The notes under the pieces were generated by a model. It was given only the letters and a program-made list of their open reading frames with translations. It ran no database searches and was not told the DNA's origin. Shown piece by piece: positions 1-7,399 of a stretch of DNA of 8,117 bases (its first letter is position 1; the number at the start of each line of letters is the position of its first letter). Made by a program: the position numbers and the translations under genes. The stretch comes from JAZKFP01 sp040386355 (lineage in GTDB: Bacteria; Pseudomonadota; Gammaproteobacteria; Pseudomonadales; UBA6940): NCBI GenBank assembly GCA_040386355.1, contig JAZKFP010000305.1, forward strand, positions 1 to 8,117, written 5' to 3'.

Positions 1-482
1 CGACTACCACCCATTTCATCGGCGGCTTCAAACGGCACTAATGCTTGAGACCATAATGAATCACGTCGGCCATCCCAATAAAACCATTGCATCCATGCGC
101 TGCCAATTAATGTTTGGGTATTGCGTCCACTCGCATGTATTCCATTGGCACGTGCTAGACCATCAGTAAATTGACGTTGAGGTTGATGGCAAGAAGCGCA
201 AGATAATTTTCCGTTTCCACTAAATTGTGGATCAAAAAAAATCTGCTCTCCTAATTTTTTAGCTTGAGAATTTAAAACGTAGCGATTGGATGGATCAATT
301 GGAAGCGGTGGAAGAGAGCGTAATGATAAAGATTTTAAAATGCGTTTTTCACTATCGTTCCATATGGTTTCTGCAGCAATGGTATTTGTTGGCATTATTA
401 CAGCGCTGAATAAACATATAATGATAAAGCCAATAAAATTTTTATTTTTAGGGGACGATTTCCATATCAAAGCGTGCCACAT
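1..482 (-). CDS. Di-heme cytochrome c peroxidase (CCP/MauG family), C-terminus beyond window
   Basis: Last gene of the minus-strand operon; 160 codons are visible before the window edge. Seen: a hydrophobic segment at residues 16-30 followed by TIAAE, a signal peptide or anchor; GEQIFFDPQFSGNGKLSCASCH at about 78-99 with heme motif Cys95-x-x-Cys98-His99; FTDG at 105-108; RNTQTL at 120-125; WDGRRDSLWSQALVPFE at 136-152. These are the hallmarks of the N-terminal heme domain of bacterial di-heme peroxidases (CCP_MauG family), which reduce H2O2 in the periplasm or, in MauG, oxidise a partner protein. The second heme domain should lie off the window. The ATG at 482 overlaps the upstream gene by 35 bp; a TTG at 470 in the same frame gives a more compact signal peptide (MIWKSSPKNKN...) and is the alternative start. 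Frame and family are secure; exact start and substrate are not. Confidence 0.88.
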   Translation of the reverse strand, partial: MWHALIWKSSPKNKNFIGFIIICLFSAVIMPTNTIAAETIWNDSEKRILKSLSLRSLPPLPIDPSNRYVLNSQAKKLGEQIFFDPQFSGNGKLSCASCHQPQRQFTDGLARANGIHASGRNTQTLIGSAWMQWFYWDGRRDSLWSQALVPFEAADEMGGS

Positions 483-876
483 CACTAGCCTGTTCTGTAT
501 CAATTTTAAATAAAAAAGTCCAAGTACCCGCCATATTAAACAGAACGCCTTCAATCAAGTATTCCCCATTACCTAAATATTGAGTTATCTGTGGTTGACT
601 CGGTAGCCCATGACTGTGTTCAACCATGCCACCATCCATTTTAATTTCAGCATTGGTAATAGGGCGATTATGATTGTCTGTAATTTTAATTTTCCATGAA
701 TCATAGTTGCCAATCGAATAATTTTTAGACTCTGGCTGTAAATTAAGTTGGAATACTCCATTTTTAGATGAAGTATTCCAACTATTTATAGTAGAACTAT
801 TTGCCCAAGCTGTACTATTAATAATAAAAATTGCGGTAAATAGAACCAGCATTAAATGTTTTAATGATTTTCTCAT
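448..876 (-). CDS. Small secreted FixH/YtkA-like protein, possible copper-binding partner
   Basis: A 142-residue exported protein. Residues 1-26 form a signal peptide (basic MRKSLKH, hydrophobic core, cleavage probably after AWA). The mature part looks like one beta-sandwich domain of the FixH/YtkA-like type: NYDSWKIKITDNHNRPITNAEI at about 57-78, the motif MDGGMVEHSHGLP at 80-92, then GNGEYLIEGVLFNMAGTWTF at about 102-121. Met80, Met84, His87, His89 and Met115 are a plausible metal site; comparable domains occur next to copper and cytochrome genes. The start is coupled to the upstream gene: its ATG shares ATGA with that gene's TGA, and GGAA at 885-888 lies 8 nt upstream as a modest Shine-Dalgarno. 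It sits between a Cu-radical oxidase fusion and a cytochrome c peroxidase, so copper delivery or accessory binding is a reasonable inference. Catalytic activity is not suggested. The family assignment comes from motif pattern only. Confidence 0.8.
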   Translation of the reverse strand: MRKSLKHLMLVLFTAIFIINSTAWANSSTINSWNTSSKNGVFQLNLQPESKNYSIGNYDSWKIKITDNHNRPITNAEIKMDGGMVEHSHGLPSQPQITQYLGNGEYLIEGVLFNMAGTWTFLFKIDTEQASDVARFDMEIVP

Positions 877-3800
877 TGAGATAATTCCAACAAATACACT
901 TTAATTTTTTCAATATCACTAGCACTTATGGATGCTGTGTTATGCGCTGAAATTGCCTCATTAATTGTTTGTGCAGAACCGTTATGTAAATAGGGCGCAC
1001 TAGAAGTAAGGCCTAATAAAGTTGGAGTATCTAACCCATCAAGATTAACGGAAAGTCTTGATCCGCTTTCTAAATTAATGGTTCCAATATCATGACGCTT
1101 CTTAGTTAAAGAATCGGTAAAGGTTGCTCCTGAATGACAGCTTGCACATTGATAGGTATTGAAAAGTGCTTTGCCTTCCAAGGCATCTGCAGATAGTTGA
1201 TTATTTACTAATGGGCTTTCATCAGATTTGGTCAATGAGCTTATATAGGCACTCATAGCATCTAAATCTTTGCTTAATCCAGCTTTAGGATCTCCCAAAG
1301 GTTTACTGCGTGTACCCTCACTAAAATCGATATCATTCATTAAACCGCTGCCGCCTGAAAAATGACGAATCTGATCTTCAAAATCTTGAATTTCATCAAA
1401 GTTACCAGTCCAGTGTAGAACGCCATGCGCCATGCCGTTTTTACCACGTAATGAAATTGTATTTCGTAATCCTTCACCCAAATGCGTTAAATCCCAAACG
1501 CGTCCATCATGATCACCTTCATTATGACAGCTTGCACAACTCATATAATCTAACGCTGCTAGTCGATCATCTGATGCATCGTAAAATAATTGTTTGCCTC
1601 GTAATATCTGCAAGGTAAGTTTTTCTGTTCCGACTGTTTTAACAGTCGCAATATATTCAGGTTTATTACTCTTGGCTTCAACAATATTATTTATGTTAAT
1701 AAATTGTACGGTGCGATCCATAAAATTGTGTACCGCTAGTATTTTTCCATTTGCAGATAAAGCTAGACCTTGCGGAGCTCGACCCGCATCAAAACGTAAA
1801 ACTTCTGCATTAGTAATGGTGTTACTGACTGCAATTTGTCGATTACCTTCGAGTGCGGTAAATAAATGAATACCGTAACGATCGTACAATGAGGCAGAAG
1901 CCACTGAAGCATTATCGTAATCAAGACGAGAATTCCCGGTTTCTTGCAAAGTTAACAAATTTAATTTTGAACCAATTGCACGAACTGTTTGATCGAATTG
2001 CATTTCTTCGCCATTGCGCATACTGCCGGATAAAATATTATCTTGTTTAGAAGGAATATAAGCAGAATGTCCCGCAGGATGCATTGCCATAATTCCTAAA
2101 TAATTAGGAATTCCCGGACCTGAATTTTCCGTTGCTTCTTGGTTGCTGTGCTCTAAATTAATAATTTTTTCCACTGCTAAAGTATTGCTGTTTAATACGG
2201 TAACACCTGATACGCCCTGACTTACATCCGGTCTACTTGTATGTTCATTTAAAACCGGTGGAGTAATAAAAGCTGTAGTCAAAATACGTGTTCCATCAAC
2301 GGATAATGCTAGATGTCGTGAATTTTTTTGAATAACTGCATGATTAATTATTGTATTGGTTGTTGTGGAAATTTTTATTAAGTGATTCATAGCCTCTAAA
2401 ACAACATAGGCAAAATCATTTTTAATCACAATCCCATGAGGTAACGCACGTTTATTAGGTAAAGTCAGAGTGGATTTAATACTTAAATTATTCGTGTCGA
2501 TAATACTTACGGTTCCTGATTTTTTATTAGTTATCCACGCATCACCATTGGTTGCAAAGGCTATAGCACTCGGTTGTTCGCCAACACTTATTTCTTTTAA
2601 TTTTGTATAGGTATTACTATCAATAACTGTTACTGAATTATTGTCAGGATTCACATTCCAGACTTGAGATTTAACCGGGTGATAATGAATAGGAGAAGAG
2701 CTTAATAATGCAGATGATTTTGTTAAATCAATAGTCGCGTCATAAACCACTTTTTTAGTAGTGATAGTACGTTCAGCACCAGTAATAATATTGCGCACCG
2801 TAGCAACAATTATATATATGCCAGGTTTTTGATAATTATGTGAAATAGAAAAGGTTTGAGAACTGAACGCGGTTTCAGGTGTGCCATCGCCAAACGACCA
2901 TTTATATTCAACATTTGTTAAGGAAGGAATAGAAAAAGTATTATTTAAACCAGAAGCGTTCGATGTAATCGGAGCAATATACAAGTTTTTTAAAGCGCTG
3001 ATAAAATCTCGGGTTTGGAGATTTGTTGTGTTAGTAAAGGTGCCGTTATCAATAGTTTTCCAACTATTCCCATCTGTACTTAGTAATATTTCAAAATTAG
3101 CGATACGCCCATTACTTGTATCTTGACGAGGAAGATAACGTATTCCCCCAATAACATAGCTTGATCGTAAATCAATAATTAACTCATGCGGGTGTGCTGG
3201 AATAGGAGAGGTTTTCCATTCGGAATGCCAAAAAGTTTGGTTATTGCCATCTATAGAAAATTTGGCAGGATGATTAACATTTTCACTATCACTTTGAATG
3301 AACCAACGTGATGGATTAATCGGATTTAAATTTTCATCCAAGATATTTAATTCTGCAACACTAGCCCACGGATTATTTTTAACTTCCGATTTAGCGATTA
3401 ACTTTATATATCGAATGGGACCGGGTGTTGTTACATTACCTGGAATTTCCACACGCACCACATGTGCCTGCGAAGGAACGTTTTTATCATTTAATGCAAA
3501 TAACATCCAATATCCAGGAATTAGTACATTTGGATTTTGATGTGCGGTTAAGTCAAATAATCCATTTCCTTTATTAATAAAGTTAACTCTGGTAAATCGT
3601 GCATCCGTATTAACTGCATGCGTTGTTGAACTCATTTTTATCATAGTAAATGCTTTTACATCTTGGGTGGCAGTGACAGTAAACGTTTGTCCCGCATAGA
3701 TAACACCAGTAGAAGCAATAATTTTTGGCTGTATTGCTTTTGTACCGTCGGTATTAAAAAGGTAGGGGGGAGAATAAATTTCTCCATTTTGATAACTCGC

Positions 3801-6164
3801 ACCGTTGCAATTTTCGTTACCACTGCAATACCCACCGCCAGCTGCAACAACACGTCCATCCGTTAACAATAATCCGATGGAATGATAATTACGTGGTACT
3901 TTCATGGGCGATGCAAGTCGCCATTGACGAGAAATAGGATTCCAGATTTCTGCTTCATAATTAGTACCTTCGTCACTGAAAGTTGTTCCTGAAGTATTGC
4001 CTCCAATCGCTAGAACCTCTCCAGTGGGTAATACCACTAAATTATGAAAAGCACGAGCAGATAACATGGGTGAGGTAGCGGTAATAACCGGGGTGGGTCC
4101 ATTTAAATCAACTGTAAAAGATTGTTTACCTAAACGTGCGCGATCTCCCCAGGAACCTTGATTATTGCCAGTAATTAATAATTTGCCGACATCGTATTGA
4201 ATAGCAACGCCTGGTGCTAAATTATTATCAGAAGCTTGGAGCGTCGTTGCATTTGCATTTCTAAATTGACCAGTCCCTGCGGTATTAATAAAAAAACTTT
4301 CCAGAATATTCCAAAAATGAAAAACATTACCGTTGGGTGCAACATTTAAAATTGGCCAGAACTGCCTGCCACCAACAGTGCCATTTTGAGTGGTACGCAT
4401 TTTCGTAAAATCGACACCATTTAAAACTTGCCAACCTTTATCCACCGACCATTTTTCAGGATTCGCAAAATTAGTTGCAGTACCCATCGCTGTCATTATT
4501 TCAGTTGAAGGTAAAGCTAATGTTGTTGGATACCAGCGCGCACCGCTAGCCATATTCTGTACTTGTGTCCATTTATTATCTCGATAATCAAATAGGCTGG
4601 TCCAAGGACTATTTAATTGATTACGTCCACCATTTACGAAAACTTTTCCATCTTCTGTCATCGCAAGATGCGAACAAAACATGTTGTGGCTTTGATGCAT
4701 TATTTCAGTAAATTCATTATTTAATGGTTGCCAAGTGGCGCTAAAAGTTTTTTCGGTGGTGGGCCAGATATTGCGTTCTGAACCGGACCAGGTCAGTAAT
4801 CGACCGTCTGGTAAATTTGCTGCAGAAACTGGAATATGCGGCCAAGGAATAATATTGCTCCATTGTCCTCCATTATGCGGTGCTAAATTTTTAGCATTCA
4901 CTATTCGTTCAATCTCAGGTTTTTTTAATGCGCGTTTATAAATATTAATTTGGTTGTAGCTCGCGTAAGCGGGGCGATACCAAGGGGTAGAACCGATATA
5001 AAGTGGACCGTTATTAAATTCGACGTTATTTTTTAAGGTAATAGAAGTATCTAAAATTCCGTCAATATATAAATGCAGTAGATTGGCTTCTTTAACAAAA
5101 GCAATATGAGTCCATTTGTTTAATGGAATTGATTGAATTGAATCACCCCCGGTACCCCAAAGTGAGTCAACACCGTCTTGTAAACTAATTTTAAACTGAA
5201 CACGATTATCGTTGGGCCGCAACCACATCGCAAAGGTACGCTCATGATTGGCATTTCCTTTATGCATAATGCTTCGCCATGTGCCAGCTGCATTCTTTTC
5301 CAATAATATTCGAAAACTTACAGTAAAATTTGTGGATTTTTGGTTTGGAAAATGAATGGAATTAGCAACGGTTGTACCATCATCAATACTGTCAATTTTT
5401 AAAGCTTGGCCTAAATCATTAGAAACCCATTGCGGGGAGCCACGTAACTCACCTTGTTTTTCTAGATTAAAATTTGAAAATTGCACTTGGTATAAGCTTG
5501 CTACCTCTAGCAATGTCATTGTTCTTTTATAAATGTTTACCTGGTCGTAAATAGCTAATGCGGGTTGAGAGGAGGGTGTTTTACCAATATGTAATGGACC
5601 AGTATTAGCTAATGCATCTGCCTTTAATGCAACTGAAGTGTCTAAATATCCATTAATATACAAACTGAGTTTTCGATCTTCTTTAACGTAAACAATATGA
5701 GTCCATTGATTCAACGGAATTGAATTACTTGAATTACCACCAGCATTCCAAAATGATGAATCTGTCCCGCCTAGTAAGCTAATTCTAAAATGCACTTGAT
5801 TACTATCCGGTCTTAACCACAGTGCAAAGGTACGCTCGACAGGAGAATTACCTTTTTGCATAAGACTTCGCCATACACCTGAGTTAGATTTTTTTAAAAA
5901 AATCCAAAAAGAAAGAGTGAAATCTTTTTCACCAACCGCTATGTCGCTTGAATGAGGAACCTGAACACTGTCATCTACGCTATTGATATGTAAGGATTTA
6001 GATGAAAGACGAGTTTTTAAAAACTGAGGTGTTCCCTGAATTGTACCCTTAGTATGTAAATCCTCAAATAAGATTGGAGTAGCAGCCTGTGAAACAAGGG
6101 GAGATAAAAACAAAGGCATTAAGAAAAATAAAACAGTAGCTGTCCAAAATTTTTGAATTTTCAT
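873..6164 (-). CDS. Secreted LamG-galactose oxidase-discoidin-PKD-beta-propeller-di-heme cytochrome c fusion protein
   Basis: First gene of the operon, 1763 residues, uninterrupted. Signal peptide 1-27 (cleavage near VSQA/A). Tandem LamG-like jellyroll domains at about 30-225 and 233-425. Galactose oxidase/glyoxal oxidase-like kelch propeller plus E-set domain at about 433-908: Cys497 (HNMFC), Tyr545 (RWYP), Tyr760-His761 (RNYHS) and His849 (TTHAVNTDARF) match the Tyr-Cys radical cofactor and copper ligands of Fusarium galactose oxidase (Cys228, Tyr272, Tyr495, His496, His581). Discoidin/F5-8C domain at about 915-1055; PKD at 1062-1141 (WSFGDG); YVTN-type propeller at 1150-1500; cytochrome c peroxidase-like domain at 1510-1763 with CASCH at 1543-1547 and 1673-1677 and APYLHNGS at 1723-1730. 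Expected role: oxidation of a sugar or other alcohol/aldehyde outside the cytoplasm with O2 reduced to H2O2, with heme domains handling electrons or peroxide. The ATG is preceded only by a weak GAG four bases upstream. The domain calls are strong; substrate and function of the whole are inferred. Confidence 0.92.
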   Translation of the reverse strand: MKIQKFWTATVLFFLMPLFLSPLVSQAATPILFEDLHTKGTIQGTPQFLKTRLSSKSLHINSVDDSVQVPHSSDIAVGEKDFTLSFWIFLKKSNSGVWRSLMQKGNSPVERTFALWLRPDSNQVHFRISLLGGTDSSFWNAGGNSSNSIPLNQWTHIVYVKEDRKLSLYINGYLDTSVALKADALANTGPLHIGKTPSSQPALAIYDQVNIYKRTMTLLEVASLYQVQFSNFNLEKQGELRGSPQWVSNDLGQALKIDSIDDGTTVANSIHFPNQKSTNFTVSFRILLEKNAAGTWRSIMHKGNANHERTFAMWLRPNDNRVQFKISLQDGVDSLWGTGGDSIQSIPLNKWTHIAFVKEANLLHLYIDGILDTSITLKNNVEFNNGPLYIGSTPWYRPAYASYNQINIYKRALKKPEIERIVNAKNLAPHNGGQWSNIIPWPHIPVSAANLPDGRLLTWSGSERNIWPTTEKTFSATWQPLNNEFTEIMHQSHNMFCSHLAMTEDGKVFVNGGRNQLNSPWTSLFDYRDNKWTQVQNMASGARWYPTTLALPSTEIMTAMGTATNFANPEKWSVDKGWQVLNGVDFTKMRTTQNGTVGGRQFWPILNVAPNGNVFHFWNILESFFINTAGTGQFRNANATTLQASDNNLAPGVAIQYDVGKLLITGNNQGSWGDRARLGKQSFTVDLNGPTPVITATSPMLSARAFHNLVVLPTGEVLAIGGNTSGTTFSDEGTNYEAEIWNPISRQWRLASPMKVPRNYHSIGLLLTDGRVVAAGGGYCSGNENCNGASYQNGEIYSPPYLFNTDGTKAIQPKIIASTGVIYAGQTFTVTATQDVKAFTMIKMSSTTHAVNTDARFTRVNFINKGNGLFDLTAHQNPNVLIPGYWMLFALNDKNVPSQAHVVRVEIPGNVTTPGPIRYIKLIAKSEVKNNPWASVAELNILDENLNPINPSRWFIQSDSENVNHPAKFSIDGNNQTFWHSEWKTSPIPAHPHELIIDLRSSYVIGGIRYLPRQDTSNGRIANFEILLSTDGNSWKTIDNGTFTNTTNLQTRDFISALKNLYIAPITSNASGLNNTFSIPSLTNVEYKWSFGDGTPETAFSSQTFSISHNYQKPGIYIIVATVRNIITGAERTITTKKVVYDATIDLTKSSALLSSSPIHYHPVKSQVWNVNPDNNSVTVIDSNTYTKLKEISVGEQPSAIAFATNGDAWITNKKSGTVSIIDTNNLSIKSTLTLPNKRALPHGIVIKNDFAYVVLEAMNHLIKISTTTNTIINHAVIQKNSRHLALSVDGTRILTTAFITPPVLNEHTSRPDVSQGVSGVTVLNSNTLAVEKIINLEHSNQEATENSGPGIPNYLGIMAMHPAGHSAYIPSKQDNILSGSMRNGEEMQFDQTVRAIGSKLNLLTLQETGNSRLDYDNASVASASLYDRYGIHLFTALEGNRQIAVSNTITNAEVLRFDAGRAPQGLALSANGKILAVHNFMDRTVQFININNIVEAKSNKPEYIATVKTVGTEKLTLQILRGKQLFYDASDDRLAALDYMSCASCHNEGDHDGRVWDLTHLGEGLRNTISLRGKNGMAHGVLHWTGNFDEIQDFEDQIRHFSGGSGLMNDIDFSEGTRSKPLGDPKAGLSKDLDAMSAYISSLTKSDESPLVNNQLSADALEGKALFNTYQCASCHSGATFTDSLTKKRHDIGTINLESGSRLSVNLDGLDTPTLLGLTSSAPYLHNGSAQTINEAISAHNTASISASDIEKIKVYLLELSQ
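4890..6077 (-). repeat. Intragenic tandem duplication encoding two LamG-like domains
   Basis: Residues about 30-225 and 233-425 of the large protein are two copies of one jellyroll domain, offset by 197-198 residues. Shared blocks include WRS(L/I)M(Q/H)KGN, ERTFA(L/M)WLRP, (S/K)IPLN(Q/K)WTHI, DTS and NIYKR. Part of the similarity survives in the DNA: GCAAAGGTACGCTC occurs at 5230 and again at 5824, exactly 594 bp (198 codons) apart. LamG/concanavalin-like folds commonly bind carbohydrate or protein ligands; here they precede the oxidase module and probably target it to its substrate surface. Confidence 0.85.
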
Positions 6165-6247
6165 AATGCTCTATTGAAGAATTTAAGAATATACAGGTAA
6201 AAGACTTTTAGCTGACGACATCAGTGGCGTTAGAATACAGACAAAGA

Positions 6248-6301
6248 TTTACCTTGAACAGTTGGTCCATAACTTTTTTTGTAATTGATTAACAAGGTAA
6301 A
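6248..6301. repeat. 9-bp perfect inverted repeat upstream of the oxidase operon
   Basis: TTTACCTTG at 6248-6256 is the exact reverse complement of CAAGGTAAA at 6293-6301. The arms are 36 bp apart and centred 45 bp from each other, roughly four helical turns, and they end 84 bp before the operon's start codon. This could be a pair of regulator half-sites, but in about 400 bp of AT-rich DNA a chance 9-bp match is not rare. Confidence 0.3.
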
Positions 6302-6347
6302 GTGATGATAAAAAAACTGTGCGCAGAGTTCAAAACATTTATTCATA

Positions 6348-6376
6348 TTTAAAATAGTGCTAGTTAAAATAATCAA
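6348..6376 (-). promoter_or_regulatory. Candidate sigma-70 promoter of the oxidase operon
   Basis: On the minus strand, TTGATT (6376-6371) and TTTAAA (6353-6348) are separated by 17 bp; each matches the -35 or -10 consensus at 4 of 6 bases. Transcription would start near 6341 and leave a leader of about 175 nt containing the 9-bp inverted repeat. In such AT-rich DNA this match is weak evidence. Confidence 0.25.
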
Positions 6377-6444
6377 TTTAAAGACATAATTCGATTTGCA
6401 CGTTTTGGATGTAATGGGTGAAATAAACCATCGATACTTTTTTC

Positions 6445-6475
6445 AAAAAAACGCAAAAAAAACGCTAGAGTTGCG
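6445..6475 (-). terminator. Weak Rho-independent-like terminator after lpxH
   Basis: On the minus strand, CGCAA (6475-6471) can pair with TTGCG (6456-6452) across a 14-nt loop, followed directly by seven T (6451-6445). It lies about 90 nt beyond the lpxH stop codon and upstream of the oxidase operon's candidate promoter, the right place to separate the two units. The stem is only 5 bp, so the call is tentative. Confidence 0.3.
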
Positions 6476-6565
6476 GATATTATAAAATATTTTTTTAAAT
6501 TTTTTAATTTCAATTAAAGTTGTTGTTTTTATTTTAATTATTTTTTTGAAAAACAATAAATATAA

Positions 6566-7306
6566 TTATATATCTCTACCTGTTACTAAATAAAAATTAT
6601 CATTCTCTACACGTAAATAACTTGGCTTATCATGCCAATCTCCTAACACAATCCGCTCGCAGTTTTCTTTGTACGATAAATAAGGTGAATGAATAGGATG
6701 ACGATCAGGTCGATGGGTATGACCATGAATAATTTTTTCAATGCGATAATCTTGAAATGTTTTTTCAACCATACTTGAATCAACGTCCATAATATTTTCT
6801 TCTAAATTACCAGTATGTTTTGCACTCATTTCTCGGTATTGTTTGGCAATAGCAATACGTTCGGAAATGGGACGTTGTAAAAAATCCTGTTGCCATTCCA
6901 TCGAGCGAACGTGTTGCCGAAATTTCTGATATTGAACATCGTTTGTGCATAACGTATCGCCATGCATTAATAGAACAGGTTGATTACATAGTTGTAGTAA
7001 AGTTGGTTCTTTCAATAAACACATTCCAGCGTTTTTGCAAAATGTTTCACCAAGTAAAAAATCTCGATTTCCTGCCATGAAATAAACTCGTGTACCGCTT
7101 GAGGATAATTCCAAAATACGGCTTTGAATGCTACGACTCCATTCATTTAATCCATCATCACCAATCCAATATTCAAAGAAATCTCCGAGAATAAAAAGAG
7201 AGTTTGGTTTTTCATCGCATAACTGAGTCATGAAATTATGAAAAACAGTTACGGTTTTTTCGTGTTTTGGATCGAGATGAAGGTCAGATATGAAGTAACA
7301 TAGCAT
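6566..7306 (-). CDS. lpxH: UDP-2,3-diacylglucosamine diphosphatase (LpxH)
   Basis: 246 residues, close to the roughly 240 of E. coli LpxH. The enzyme hydrolyses UDP-2,3-diacylglucosamine to lipid X and UMP, the fourth step of lipid A synthesis, as a peripheral protein at the inner face of the inner membrane. The calcineurin-like metallophosphoesterase motifs are complete: SDLHL (Asp8, His10), GDFFEYWIGDD (Asp42), GNRDF (Asn80, Arg81), HGD (His115) and HGHTHRP (His195, His197), then GDW at 222-224. These match the Mn-binding residues of the E. coli enzyme. The ATG at 7306 is the only good start: an in-frame TAA lies 12 bases upstream and the protein begins immediately with the first motif strand. 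No Shine-Dalgarno is visible; CCCC precedes the ATG. It is divergent from glnS. Confidence 0.96.
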   Translation of the reverse strand: MLCYFISDLHLDPKHEKTVTVFHNFMTQLCDEKPNSLFILGDFFEYWIGDDGLNEWSRSIQSRILELSSSGTRVYFMAGNRDFLLGETFCKNAGMCLLKEPTLLQLCNQPVLLMHGDTLCTNDVQYQKFRQHVRSMEWQQDFLQRPISERIAIAKQYREMSAKHTGNLEENIMDVDSSMVEKTFQDYRIEKIIHGHTHRPDRHPIHSPYLSYKENCERIVLGDWHDKPSYLRVENDNFYLVTGRDI

Positions 7307-7331
7307 GGGGCATAATTACTCTTGATTTGTC

Positions 7332-7361
7332 AGTATGATGTTGCATAAATATTGCGGTGAA
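7332..7361 (-). promoter_or_regulatory. Candidate lpxH promoter
   Basis: On the minus strand, TTCACC (7361-7356) and CATACT (7337-7332) are 18 bp apart, each with 4 of 6 consensus bases. The start would be near 7325, giving a leader of about 20 nt. It overlaps the candidate -35 element of glnS on the other strand. Pattern evidence only. Confidence 0.25.
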
Positions 7362-7381
7362 TAAAACGTGAGCAGCATAAC
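7352..7381 (+). promoter_or_regulatory. Candidate glnS promoter
   Basis: TTGCGG (7352-7357) and CATAAC (7376-7381) are 18 bp apart, with 3 and 4 of 6 consensus bases. Transcription would begin near 7388, about 57 nt before the glnS start. Other weak -10-like sequences exist in the same 138-bp divergent region. Confidence 0.22.
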
Positions 7382-7399
7382 ATTCTAATTTTTTAACGC

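Larger units (their letters stand above)
6165..6565. other. AT-rich intergenic region without a gene
   Basis: 401 bp between the start of the oxidase operon and the end of lpxH. I see no convincing ORF, tRNA or structured RNA. It is very AT-rich, with A/T homopolymer runs at 6441-6462 and 6484-6550. The content I can support weakly is a terminator-like hairpin serving lpxH, a candidate promoter for the operon and a 9-bp inverted repeat, all listed separately. Confidence 0.7.

Noticed and set aside
286..513. Plus-strand open frame of 75 codons
   Set aside because: It lies antisense to the peroxidase and the FixH/YtkA-like gene, both of which show family motifs; its product resembles nothing and it lacks a ribosome binding site.
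448..876. Reading the small protein as MbnP, the partner of the MauG-like enzyme MbnH
   Set aside because: The HSHG context and G-x-W strand fit the FixH/YtkA-like pattern better, and I see none of the MbnP landmarks; only the gene neighbourhood is reminiscent.
1594..4941. Several open frames of 65-91 codons on the plus strand, and one at 3656-3859 on the minus strand, inside the large gene
   Set aside because: They are shadows of the 1763-codon frame, whose domains continue without a break through all of these stretches.
6441..6550. A/T homopolymer runs as a possible origin or phase-variation tract
   Set aside because: The runs lie outside coding sequence, there are no DnaA-box-like repeats, and AT-rich intergenic DNA is expected in this genome.
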